Source of the DNA: Belnapia sp. F-4-1
GTDB lineage: Bacteria > Pseudomonadota > Alphaproteobacteria > Acetobacterales > Acetobacteraceae
DNA length: 64,000 bases
Direction: 5' to 3'
Assembly (NCBI RefSeq): GCF_000802185.1
Contig: NZ_KN676113.1
Span: 5,216,028 to 5,280,027, forward strand
Shown: positions 48,998 through 57,485 of the stretch, piece by piece
Layout: each line of letters starts with the position of its first letter
How positions within the stretch are numbered: the first letter of the stretch is position 1
Notes under the pieces: generated by a model
The model's input: the letters and a program-made list of their open reading frames with translations, nothing else
Told to the model about the DNA's origin: nothing
The model's database searches: none
Program-made: the position numbers and the translations under genes

Positions 48998-50203
48998 CTA
49001 GATGGCGCCGGACTGCCGCAGCGCGGCGATGTCCTCGGCCACCATGCCCAGCCAATTGCCCAGGATGTCCTGCGTGTCGGCACCGCGCGCCCGCCCGGCA
49101 TGGCGGAAGGTCGGCGGCGTCTCCGTCAGCCGCGGCACCGGCGCCGGCAGCGCCAGCTCCCCGGCCCGCTCGTCGATGATGCGCAGGATGTTCTCGCGCG
49201 CCGCGATATGCGGGTCGGCGAAGATGTCGGCGATGCTGTTGATGGGCCCCCAGGGCACATCCGCCGCGTCGCAGGCGGCGCCGAGCTGCTCCATCGTCAT
49301 CCCCGCCGCCCAGTCGGCGACGATGCCGTTCACCTCCGAGCGGTTGGCGATGCGCTGCGCCGTCTTCTCGAAGCGGTCCGGGGCCGTCAGCTCCGGCCGC
49401 CCCATCGCCTCGGCGAGGCGGGCGAAGATCTTGTCGCTGGTGCAGGCGATCGCCACCCAGCGGCCTTCGCTGGTCTGCCAATGGCCGTGCGGCACCACGG
49501 TCGGCACGTCGGCGCCCATGCGCTCGCGGACGAAGCCGGTCTTCGCATAGGCCGGCGCGATCTCGTCGAGCAGGCGGAAGACGCTCTCATAGAGGCCGAT
49601 ATCGACATCCTGCCCCTGCCCCGTGCGCTCGGCGACGCGCAGCGCCATCAGCACGCCGAGCGCGCCCCAGATGCCGGAAAGGTAGTCGGCGAGCGAGGTT
49701 GAGCCGGGCACCACGGGCTTCCCATCCGGCTCGCCGGCGAGGAAGCTGAGGCCGCCGAAGCCGTGCGCCACGCGGGCGAAGCCGGGCAGGCCGCGGCGCG
49801 GGCCGGTCTGGCCATAGGCGCTGACCCGCAGCACGACGAGGCGCGGGTTGATCTCGCGCAGCGCATCTGGGCCGAGGCCCCATTTCTCCAGCGTGCCGGG
49901 GCGGAAATTCTCGAGCAGCACGTCGGATTGCGCGACCAGCCTGCGGAACACCGCGGCACCGTCCGAGTGGCGCAGGTCGAGCGTCATGCACTGCTTGTTC
50001 CGCGCCTCGCTCAGCCAGGCGAGGGTGTCGCCGCATTCGGTCGGGGTGCCGAAGGCGCGCATCGGGTCGCCGAGCTTCGGGTGCTCGATCTTCAGCACCG
50101 TCGCGCCGAAATCGGCGAGGATCGTCCCGGCGAAGGGTGCGGCGAGGAAGGTGGCGATGTCGAGCACCTTCACGCCCGCCATGGGCTGCGGCAAGGCGCT
50201 CAT
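48998..50203 (-). CDS. Class III CoA-transferase (CaiB/BaiF family)
   Basis: A 401-residue family III CoA-transferase with GVKVLDIATFLAAPFAGTILADFGATVLKIE, LLENFRPGTLEKWG, and a catalytic Asp at about 173 in PGSTSLADYLSG. It is only distantly like the member at 10583-11776. The ATG at 50203 overlaps the CitE-type lyase stop (ATGA). The pair suggests activation of a carboxylate to its CoA ester followed by, or linked to, C-C cleavage; the substrate is unknown. Confidence 0.9.
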   Translation of the reverse strand: MSALPQPMAGVKVLDIATFLAAPFAGTILADFGATVLKIEHPKLGDPMRAFGTPTECGDTLAWLSEARNKQCMTLDLRHSDGAAVFRRLVAQSDVLLENFRPGTLEKWGLGPDALREINPRLVVLRVSAYGQTGPRRGLPGFARVAHGFGGLSFLAGEPDGKPVVPGSTSLADYLSGIWGALGVLMALRVAERTGQGQDVDIGLYESVFRLLDEIAPAYAKTGFVRERMGADVPTVVPHGHWQTSEGRWVAIACTSDKIFARLAEAMGRPELTAPDRFEKTAQRIANRSEVNGIVADWAAGMTMEQLGAACDAADVPWGPINSIADIFADPHIAARENILRIIDERAGELALPAPVPRLTETPPTFRHAGRARGADTQDILGNWLGMVAEDIAALRQSGAI

Positions 50204-51141
50204 GCCTCGAGCCCCGCCTGCCGCAGGATGTCGCGCGCCATCAGCGCATGCACCGCATCGACCATCATCCCATCCTCCGTGGCCGCTCCGGCCCCTGCTG
50301 CTTCCGCCCGGGCGAGCGTCGCCAGGACCTTCCTTGCCCATGCGATCCGCGCCTCGTCCGGCGAAAAGACCGCGTTGATCGGCGCCACCTGGTCCGGGTG
50401 GATCGCCCACTTTCCTTCGTAGCCGAGCGCCCGCGAGCGGATGGCCGAGGCGCGCAGCCCCGCCGCGTCGCGGAAATCGGCATAGACGGCGTCGATCGGC
50501 CGCACGCCCGCCCCCCGGCAGGCATTGGCGATGCGGGCGAGCGCGTAGTGCCACTGGTCGTTGGCCGCGCCCGAAAGCGCGTAGTCCGGGTTGGGCAGGC
50601 CGACGACCGTGTCCGGCGTCCGCATCTCGCGCATGTAGTCGCCGAGGCCGAAGATCACCGTCTCGACGCGCGGATGCGCCTCGGCGATCTCCTCGGCGCG
50701 GCCGACGCCCTTCGCGGTCTCCACCAGTGCGGCGATGCCGATGCGCGGTCGCGCCATCGCCGCCTCCACCCCATCGAGCAGGGCGGCGAGGAAGCGGATG
50801 TCGAAACTCTCGCCCGCCTTCGGCAGCACGATGCGGTCGAGGCGCGGGCAGGCCTCGGCGACCTCGACGATGTCGCGGTGGCACCAGGGCGTGCCGATGC
50901 CGTTCACCCGCACGGACATGATGCGCGGGCCCCAATCCACCTCGTTGAGCGCGGCGATGGCCGCCGCCCGCGCCTCGTCCTTGCGGCCGGCCGCCACGCC
51001 GTCCTCGAGGTCGAGCACGATGGCATCCGCCGCGCTTGCCGCCGCCTTGGCGAAGAAACGCGTGGAGGTGGCCGGCACCGAGAGCTCGCTCCGCTGCGGC
51101 CGCCTCGACCTGGCCTCGACGCTCATCGCCTGCGGTGTCAC
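50200..51141 (-). CDS. HpcH/HpaI (CitE-like) CoA-ester lyase
   Basis: A 313-residue CitE-type aldolase. Marks: SELSVPATSTRFF, AIVLDLEDGVAAGRKDEAR, VRVNGIGTPW, IVLPKAGE, metal Glu in ALVETAKGV, and FGLGDYMREM. It probably cleaves a malyl-CoA-like ester. The GTG at 51141 has GGAGG 7 nt upstream and is preferred; the ATG at 51126 is an alternative. First gene of the operon with CoA-transferase, monooxygenase, Bug receptor, AtuA and DUF4387; divergent from the LysR gene. Confidence 0.87.
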   Translation of the reverse strand: MTPQAMSVEARSRRPQRSELSVPATSTRFFAKAAASAADAIVLDLEDGVAAGRKDEARAAAIAALNEVDWGPRIMSVRVNGIGTPWCHRDIVEVAEACPRLDRIVLPKAGESFDIRFLAALLDGVEAAMARPRIGIAALVETAKGVGRAEEIAEAHPRVETVIFGLGDYMREMRTPDTVVGLPNPDYALSGAANDQWHYALARIANACRGAGVRPIDAVYADFRDAAGLRASAIRSRALGYEGKWAIHPDQVAPINAVFSPDEARIAWARKVLATLARAEAAGAGAATEDGMMVDAVHALMARDILRQAGLEA

Positions 51142-51153
51142 GCTGCGCCCTCC

Positions 51154-52053
51154 ATGTCCGTCAACCTCAAGCTGCTGAATGCCTTCCTGCTCGTCGCCGA
51201 ACACCGCAGCTTCCGCCGCGCGGCGGAGCTGTCCGGCCGCTCGCAATCGGCGCTCAGCCTGCAGGTGCGCGAGCTGGAGGGGCAGCTGGGCGCGCCCCTC
51301 TTCCACCGCACCACCCGCGCGGTCGGGCTGACGCCGGAGGGCGAGGCGCTGCTGCCGCATGCCCGCCGCGCCAATGCGGAGCTGGAGGCGGGGCTGCGCC
51401 GGGTGCGGGCCGCGGCGGCGATGGAGGCCGGGCGGCTTGCCCTCGGCTGCCCGCCGCATATCGCCGAGACGGTGCTGCCGCCGCTGCTCGCCGCCTTCCA
51501 CCGGGCACATCCGCGCGTCGCCATCCATGTCAGGGAGATGCCGCAGGCGGCGGTGCTGGAGGGCGTCAGGCGGCAGGACCTCGAATTCGGCATCGGCCCG
51601 CGCCCGGCCCATGCGCCGAGCCTCGGCTTCGCGCCGCTCCGGGAGGAGGCGATCCTGGCGCTGGCCGCGCCACGCTTCGCGCCGAAAGGTGCGCGGAGCC
51701 TGCCGCTGGCGGCGCTCGGCCGGCTGCCGATCCTCATCACCAGCGGGGCGAACACCATGCGGGCGATGGTGGAGGAGGCGGCGGCGAGCATCGGCACCTC
51801 CTTCGACCCGTGCTGCGAGGTGCAGATGCCGGCGACGGCGATCGCGCTCGCCGCCGAGGGACTGGGCGTGGCGGTGATCCCGGAACTGGCCCTGCCGCGG
51901 CGCCGCCCGCCGGGGCTGCGCGTACTGCCCATTACCGATCCGCCGCTGCTGCGCGAGGTCGGCATCGTGCAGCTGCGGGGCAGCCGGCTTTCGCCGGCGG
52001 CCACGGCCTTCATCGGCCTGCTGGAGGCGGCCCTCACCGGACCCGCCGCATAG
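51154..52053 (+). CDS. LysR-family transcriptional regulator
   Basis: A 299-residue LTTR. The N-terminal winged helix reads LLNAFLLVAEHRSFRRAAELSGRSQSALSLQVRELEGQLGAPLFHRTTRAVGLTPEGEALL in pattern, followed by a dimer helix and a two-lobed effector-binding domain (VLPPLLAAFHRAHP, GLGVAVIPELALPRR). It probably regulates the divergent operon beginning at 51141 in response to a pathway metabolite. Only 12 bp separate the two starts, so promoters and the operator must overlap the coding ends. Confidence 0.93.
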   Translation: MSVNLKLLNAFLLVAEHRSFRRAAELSGRSQSALSLQVRELEGQLGAPLFHRTTRAVGLTPEGEALLPHARRANAELEAGLRRVRAAAAMEAGRLALGCPPHIAETVLPPLLAAFHRAHPRVAIHVREMPQAAVLEGVRRQDLEFGIGPRPAHAPSLGFAPLREEAILALAAPRFAPKGARSLPLAALGRLPILITSGANTMRAMVEEAAASIGTSFDPCCEVQMPATAIALAAEGLGVAVIPELALPRRRPPGLRVLPITDPPLLREVGIVQLRGSRLSPAATAFIGLLEAALTGPAA

Positions 52054-52271
52054 GACGCCATGCTTCCACCCCGTTTTCCCGATCGAAGCCCGCAGCCGGG
52101 CACCGCGTCCAACGAGTTTCGGCAAGCGATTGATCGCATTTCGCGATCAGCCGCCCGGTTCCGGGGCGTCCGCAACGGCAGGATCGATGCCTGACGCGCT
52201 ACCTCCTGTGCCGCCTGGCAGGCCCGGCCAACGGGCCGGATGCGGGGCCGGTCCTTGCTGCCGGCCTGGCG

Positions 52272-52961
52272 TCAGGCGCCGTGGGCCGGCACCTCGCGCG
52301 CCAGGCCGCCATGCAGGTCGAGCATCCGCTCCTGCCAGTCATGCACCGCATCGCCCGCCTCCAGCAGGGGCAGCGGGCTGACCACGCGCGGCCACATCAG
52401 CGTGCCGAAGACGCAGTAGTCGCCGTAATCCGGCGCCGGGCCACCGACAAAGGGCTGGTGCCGCAGCAGGTGCCGCAGCGGCAGCAGCAGCGCGCGGAAT
52501 TCCGGCAGCCGCGCCTCGCGCCCCGCCGTCACCTGGGCGAGCTTCATGCCGAAGCGCCGCTCGCGGCTCTCGATGAAATAGGCCCGGTCCTTCGCGTCAA
52601 GCAGCGCCGGGATGTCGGACACGATGAGCTTCGCCAGCGCGGGCAGCAGCACCGAGTCCGACCAGGTGGCGAGGAAGCGCTGCGCCGCCGGCGCGCCCTG
52701 GAAAAGGTTCGGTGCTTCCGGGTAGCATTCCTCCAGGTACTCGGCGATGGCCCAGCTGTCGGCCACCACCTTCGCGCCATCGACCAGCACCGGCACCTTG
52801 TCGGAGCCGGCGAAGGCGAGCGCCTCGCGTTCCGTGAAGCGCCAGGGCACCACCTCCGCCTCCAGCCCCTTATGGGCGAGCGCCATGCGGCTGCGCCAGC
52901 AGTAGGGGCTGAAGCGGCGGGCCGGATCGGTGCCGCAGAGTTCGAAGAGCTTGCGCGCCAT
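52272..52961 (-). CDS. Glutathione S-transferase-like protein
   Basis: A 229-residue protein with an N-terminal thioredoxin-like GST domain: FSPYCWRSRMALAHKGLEAEVVPWRF, VPVLVDGAKVVADSWAIAEYLEE with the glutathione-binding DS pair, then an all-helical C-terminal domain. The Ser-Pro-Tyr-Cys active-site region suggests a Ser- or Cys-type, beta-etherase-like enzyme. It follows the anion transporter on the same strand after 21 nt. The substrate is unknown. 52054-52271, upstream on the other side, shows nothing recognisable. Confidence 0.87.
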   Translation of the reverse strand: MARKLFELCGTDPARRFSPYCWRSRMALAHKGLEAEVVPWRFTEREALAFAGSDKVPVLVDGAKVVADSWAIAEYLEECYPEAPNLFQGAPAAQRFLATWSDSVLLPALAKLIVSDIPALLDAKDRAYFIESRERRFGMKLAQVTAGREARLPEFRALLLPLRHLLRHQPFVGGPAPDYGDYCVFGTLMWPRVVSPLPLLEAGDAVHDWQERMLDLHGGLAREVPAHGA

Positions 52962-52982
52962 GGTCCGCCTTCCCCTGACCGT

Positions 52983-54209
52983 TCAGCGCAACCATAACCC
53001 AATCGCAAGCGTCACCAAAGTTATTGGTATGCCCGTGCGGGCATAACGCCAGAACCCAAGCTCCACTCCCTCGGCCTTCGCGCGTTGGGCGACGATGAGG
53101 TTGGCGACGGAGCCGACCAGCGTCAGGTTTCCCGCCATGGTTGACGCCATGGCGACCAGCAGCCAGGCGCGCTGCGGGTCGGCCAGCGGCTCGATGAAGG
53201 GCTTCAGCACGAGCACCGCCGGCACGTTGCTGACGAGGCTCGAGAGGATCGTCGTCACCGCGGTGAGCGAGAACGGGTTGTCCAGATGCAACCGCGCGGC
53301 GGCAGCCAGCACCTCGGGCGTCAGCATCGCCTGCTCTAGCCCGTCGACGACGACGAAGAGGCCGGCGAACATCGCCAGCAGCGGCCAATCCACCTCGCGC
53401 CAGACCTTCTCCGGCTTCACCCGCCGCGTCAGCAACAGCAATGCGCCACCGAGCAGGCTTGCCAGCGCCACCGGCACGCCCGCGAGGAAGGCGATGACCA
53501 CGCCGAGCGCGACCAGCGCCGATTTCAGCGCGAGCGGGCGATGGATGCGCGGCAGCCGCGTCGGCGCCGGCGCCGGCAGCCGGGCGACGAAGAATTCGCC
53601 GGGATGCAGCACCAGGATCAGCAGGAAGCAGGCGACGAGGCCGAGCGCCGCCACCGGCGCAAGCGCCAGCGCGAATTCGCCCCAGGAAAGACCGGAAAGG
53701 CCGCCGACGATCATGTTCTGCGGATTGCCGGTGATGGTCGCGGCGCTGCCGATATTCGCCGCCATGGCGACCGCCAGCAGGTAGGGCAGCGGGTCCCGCC
53801 GCAGGTGCCGCGCCAGTGCCACGACCAGCGGCGTGATGGCAAGGCAGACCGTGTCGTTCACCAGCACGGCGGAAAGCCCGCCGCTGACCAGAACGACGGC
53901 GGCGAGCAACGTCGCCGGGTGCCGCGCGCGCGCCGCCGCCATCACCGTCACCAGGCGAAAGAAGCCGGCGAGGCGCAGGTTGGCGACCAGCAGCATCATC
54001 CCCAGCAGCAGCGACAGCGTGCCGAGATCGATGGCCTCGAAGGCCTGGCGCTCGGTCAAGGCGCCGCAGGCGACCATCAGCGCGGCGCCCAGCACCGCGG
54101 CGCCGGTGCGGTCGAGCCTGAGCCCCGGCACGCGACCGAACGCCACCACCGCATAGGTGGCGAGGAAGACAAGGACGGCCGCGATGCGGCTTCCATCGGC
54201 GAGGCTCAT
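52983..54209 (-). CDS. ArsB/NhaD/CitT-superfamily anion transporter
   Basis: A 408-residue polytopic membrane protein with about 11 helices. It has the ion-transporter superfamily hairpin ANIGSAATITGNPQNMIVGGLSG in the first half and STMAGNLTLVGSVANLIVAQRA in the second, an inverted-repeat fold. The substrate may be arsenite, a dicarboxylate or Na+/H+; no ars genes are nearby. ATG 54209 overlaps the MFS stop (ATGA). Confidence 0.85.
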   Translation of the reverse strand: MSLADGSRIAAVLVFLATYAVVAFGRVPGLRLDRTGAAVLGAALMVACGALTERQAFEAIDLGTLSLLLGMMLLVANLRLAGFFRLVTVMAAARARHPATLLAAVVLVSGGLSAVLVNDTVCLAITPLVVALARHLRRDPLPYLLAVAMAANIGSAATITGNPQNMIVGGLSGLSWGEFALALAPVAALGLVACFLLILVLHPGEFFVARLPAPAPTRLPRIHRPLALKSALVALGVVIAFLAGVPVALASLLGGALLLLTRRVKPEKVWREVDWPLLAMFAGLFVVVDGLEQAMLTPEVLAAAARLHLDNPFSLTAVTTILSSLVSNVPAVLVLKPFIEPLADPQRAWLLVAMASTMAGNLTLVGSVANLIVAQRAKAEGVELGFWRYARTGIPITLVTLAIGLWLR

Positions 54210-55414
54210 CGGGCGGGCCTCGTTTCGGGCATCATCGACCAGAAGAGCAGCGTGCCTACCCCCGCCACAGCGGCGAGCAGCAGGAAGGCGGTGGAATAGC
54301 CGCCCGCCACCACCACGTAGCCGGCCGCCGCCTGGCTGAAGCTCGCGCCGATCCCCTGGGCGGTCGCGATCGCGCCGAGGCTGATGTTGAAATGGCCGGT
54401 GCCGCGCGTCAGGTCTTCCGTGATGATCGGGAAGAGCGCGCCGAACAGCCCGGCTCCGACGCCGTCCAGGCACTGCACCGCGACCAGCCAGTAGGGGTCG
54501 TCGGAAAGGGTGTAGAGCAGGCCGCGCGCCGTTAGCACCAGGAAGCCGGCGAGGAAGAGGGGCTTGCGGCCCCAGGCCTCGGCGCGGGTGCCGACCAGCA
54601 TCGCCATCGGCACCATCACCAGCTGCGCGGCGACGATGCAGACGGACATCAGCGCCGTCCCCTGGTTGGCGTCGCGTTCGGCGAGCTTCTGCCCGACCAG
54701 CGGCAGCATCGCCGCATTGGCGAAGTGGAAGAGCGTGACGCAGGCGGCGAAGACCAGCAGCGGCCGGCAGGCGAGCAGCACGCTCCAGGCGGAGGCATGG
54801 GCGCTCCGCGCCTCGCCGGGCTCGAGGCCGCGCGCTACGTCGTGGTCGATGGCGTCCGCCGGGATGGCGAGCACGGCGACGACGCTCGCCACCGCCATGG
54901 CCGAGAGCAGCCAGAAGACGACGATGGGGCCGAACATGTAGGACAGGCCGCCCGCCGCCGCGGCGGCGAAGGCATTGCCCGCATGGTTGAAGCCCTCGTT
55001 CCGCCCGGTGCGGCGGGTGAAGGCGGCACGGCCGGCGAGCCCGAGGGTGATGGCGGCTATGGCCGGGGCGAAGACGGAATGCGCCACCCCCGCCAGCGCC
55101 TGGGTGACGACCACCGGCCAGAAGCCCGGCACGAAGGGCACGACGAGGCAGGTCGCCGTCACCAGCAAGGCGGCGGCGGCGACGAGGCCGCGCTTGGCGC
55201 GGATCGCATCGACCAGCGCCCCGCCCGGCGTCTGCGCGACGAGCCCGGCGACGGCCGAGGCCGAGAGGGCGATGCCGATGCTCGCCTGGTCCCAGTGATG
55301 CACGGCCAGCAGGTAGATCGCCAGGTAGGGGCCGAGCCCATCACGCACATCGGCGAGGCAGAAATTGAGGGCGTCGAGCGCCCGGTCCTGGCCCCGGCTT
55401 CCTGTTATCGGCAT
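54206..55414 (-). CDS. MFS transporter
   Basis: A 402-residue major facilitator protein with 12 predicted helices. Features include DVRDGLGPYLAIYLLAVHHW in helix 1, GALVDAIRAKRG between helices 2 and 3, FTRRTGRNEGFNHAGNAFAAA, and the second-half loop GTRAEAWGRKPLFLAGF. It looks like a drug- or metabolite-efflux member. The start at 55414 is preferred; an in-frame GTG lies just before. It is coupled to the anion transporter. Confidence 0.88.
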   Translation of the reverse strand: MPITGSRGQDRALDALNFCLADVRDGLGPYLAIYLLAVHHWDQASIGIALSASAVAGLVAQTPGGALVDAIRAKRGLVAAAALLVTATCLVVPFVPGFWPVVVTQALAGVAHSVFAPAIAAITLGLAGRAAFTRRTGRNEGFNHAGNAFAAAAAGGLSYMFGPIVVFWLLSAMAVASVVAVLAIPADAIDHDVARGLEPGEARSAHASAWSVLLACRPLLVFAACVTLFHFANAAMLPLVGQKLAERDANQGTALMSVCIVAAQLVMVPMAMLVGTRAEAWGRKPLFLAGFLVLTARGLLYTLSDDPYWLVAVQCLDGVGAGLFGALFPIITEDLTRGTGHFNISLGAIATAQGIGASFSQAAAGYVVVAGGYSTAFLLLAAVAGVGTLLFWSMMPETRPAR

Positions 55415-55542
55415 CACGGTCCCACTTTGCTGGAGCGGGGCCGGAACAGCAACGAGCTGGCCCGGTTCCCGCAATGGCCGGCGTCTTGCCGCATCGCAAT
55501 GCCGGCGCCCATAGTCCTCGGTACAGGGGAAGGAAACGGCGA

Positions 55543-56298
55543 ATGGCAAGGCTCCAGGGCAAGGTCGCCCTCATCACCGGCGCGGGCACCGGCATCGGCC
55601 GGGCGACGGCGGAACTCTTCGCGCGCGAGGGGGCGCGGGTGGCGATTGCCGAGCTCGACGCCACCGCAGGCGAGGAGACGGCGCAGCGCGTCGCAGCCAG
55701 CGGGGGCGAGGCCATCGCCATCCCCACCGATGTGCGGGAGGAGGCGCAGGTGGAGGCCGCCATCCGCCACACCGTGCAGCATTGGGGGCGGCTCGACGTG
55801 CTGCACAACAATGCCGGCGGCTCGACGCTGGAGGACGGCCCGGTGACCGAGGCGCCGATCGGCGAGTTCTGGCGCGCCATCACGCTCGACCTCTTCGGCA
55901 CCTTCCTCGGCTGCCGCTTCGGCATCCCGGCGATCATCGCCTCGGGCGGCGGGGCGGTGATCAACATGGCGTCCATCGTGGCGCTGATGGGCTTCCCGGG
56001 GCGGGATTGCTACACGGCGGCCAAGGGCGGCGTCGCGGCGCTGACCCGCTCGCTCGCCGTCGAATACGCGGCGCAGCGGGTGCGGGTGAATGCCATCGCG
56101 CCCTGCGTCACCCTCACCCCAAGGGTCGAGCGGCTGCTGGCCGGCAACGCGGCGGCGCGGCAGGTGGCGGAGGGGCACCTGCTCGGTCTCGGCCAGCCGA
56201 TGGACATGGCGCAGGCGGCGCTCTGGCTCGCCTCCGACGAGAGCCGGATCGTCACCGGCCAGGTGATCCCGGTCGATAGCGGGGCGGTGGCGGCATGA
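55543..56298 (+). CDS. Short-chain dehydrogenase/reductase
   Basis: A 251-residue classical SDR: TGAGTGIG (12-19), NNAG (89-92), catalytic Ser 144, Tyr 157 and Lys 161 in CYTAAKGG, and a C-terminal IVTGQVIPVDSGAVAA. Acidic residue at 37 suggests NAD(H). AAGGAAA precedes the ATG. Its stop overlaps an alternative start of the next gene, a second dehydrogenase. Substrate unknown. Confidence 0.9.
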   Translation: MARLQGKVALITGAGTGIGRATAELFAREGARVAIAELDATAGEETAQRVAASGGEAIAIPTDVREEAQVEAAIRHTVQHWGRLDVLHNNAGGSTLEDGPVTEAPIGEFWRAITLDLFGTFLGCRFGIPAIIASGGGAVINMASIVALMGFPGRDCYTAAKGGVAALTRSLAVEYAAQRVRVNAIAPCVTLTPRVERLLAGNAAARQVAEGHLLGLGQPMDMAQAALWLASDESRIVTGQVIPVDSGAVAA

Positions 56299-56351
56299 TG
56301 CTGCCCGACGACCGGAGCGCCGAACTGGCCCACCATGCGAAGGAAGCAAGC

Positions 56352-57239
56352 ATGACAAGCATTGGCTTCATCGGCCTCGGCCAGATGGGCGCGCCGATGG
56401 CGGCGCGGCTGCTCGGCCCGGATGTGGCGCTGCATGTCTTCGACCCGCGGCCGGAGGCGGTGGCGGGGCTCGCGGCGCAGGGCGCCATCGGCTGCGCCAG
56501 CGCGCGGGCCGTCGCCGATGCGGCGGAGATCGTCCTCGCCTGCCTGCCCAATGGCCAGGTCAGCGAGGCAGTCGCGGGCGAGGTCGCCGGTGGCGGCGCC
56601 GTCAAACTTTATGCCGAGATGTCCACCATCGGCCGCGCGATGGTCGAGGGCATCGCGGCGCGGCTCGCGGAGCGCGGCATCGCCGTGGTGGATGCGCCGA
56701 TCAGCGGCGGCCCCTCGGGCGCGCGGGCGGGGACCCTCGCCATGCTCGCCGCTGGCGCGCCGGAGGCGGTGGCGCGGCTCAGGCCCTGGCAGGAGCGGAT
56801 CGGGCGCGTGGTCTTCACCCTCGGCGAGCGGCCGGGGCAGGCGCAGGTGATGAAGCTCGTCAACAACCTGGTCTTCGCCGCCAACATGGTCGCCGGCTTC
56901 GAGGGGCTCGCCATGGGCGCCAAGGCGGGGCTCGACCCCGATACCATGCTGGCGATGCTGAATGCCGGGACGGGGCGCAGCGTCGTCACCGAGCGCGTGG
57001 CGGAGGAAGTGCTAGCGGGGCGCTTCGCCTTCGGCGCGGCGATCGCGGTGGTGGACAAGGATGTGAAGCTTGGCCTCGCCGAGGCGGCCTCGCTCGACGT
57101 GCCGATGTGGGCGATCGAGCAGGCGGCGCGGGTCTGGCGCTTCGCCGCCGGGCATGGGATGGCGGGGGAGGACATCTCGGCGCTGGCGCGGCTGGTGGAA
57201 GGCTGGGCGGGGGCGGAGATCAGGAGCCGGAAGGAGTGA
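56352..57239 (+). CDS. 3-Hydroxyisobutyrate dehydrogenase-family oxidoreductase
   Basis: A 295-residue beta-hydroxyacid dehydrogenase. GFIGLGQMGAPMAARL (5-20) binds NAD(P), DAPISGGPSGARAGTLAML is the substrate-binding loop, and Lys in VMKLVNNLVFAANM is catalytic. Substrates include 3-hydroxyisobutyrate, tartronate semialdehyde and glyoxylate. ATG 56352 has AAGGAAG upstream; an in-frame ATG at 56295 overlaps the SDR stop but would add an unusual N-terminus. Confidence 0.9.
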   Translation: MTSIGFIGLGQMGAPMAARLLGPDVALHVFDPRPEAVAGLAAQGAIGCASARAVADAAEIVLACLPNGQVSEAVAGEVAGGGAVKLYAEMSTIGRAMVEGIAARLAERGIAVVDAPISGGPSGARAGTLAMLAAGAPEAVARLRPWQERIGRVVFTLGERPGQAQVMKLVNNLVFAANMVAGFEGLAMGAKAGLDPDTMLAMLNAGTGRSVVTERVAEEVLAGRFAFGAAIAVVDKDVKLGLAEAASLDVPMWAIEQAARVWRFAAGHGMAGEDISALARLVEGWAGAEIRSRKE

Positions 57240-57245
57240 CGGCGG

Positions 57246-57485
57246 ATGGCAAAGATCCACTACAAGATCGTCCAGCATGATGGCGGCTGGGCCTACAAGC
57301 TCGGCGATGTCTTCTCGGAGTCCTTCCCCACGCATGACGCGGCGATGCGGGCGGCGAAGCGCGTGGCGCAGGAGCAGCACATCCCCGGCAACGACGCCTA
57401 CATCGAGTACCAGGACGAGACGGGCGAATGGCGCACCGAGTATTCGGCGGGCGGTGACCGGCCGGATGCGGATGTGACCGACTAG
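57246..57485 (+). CDS. DUF2188-family small protein
   Basis: A 79-residue protein with the DUF2188 pattern: IHYKIVQHDGGWAYKLGDVFSESFPTHDAAMRAAKRVA and an acidic, aromatic end YIEYQDETGEWRTE. These small proteins have two similar strands-and-helix units and no known function. It follows the dehydrogenase by 6 nt. Its TAG overlaps the convergent glycosyltransferase stop in CTAG. Confidence 0.85.
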   Translation: MAKIHYKIVQHDGGWAYKLGDVFSESFPTHDAAMRAAKRVAQEQHIPGNDAYIEYQDETGEWRTEYSAGGDRPDADVTD

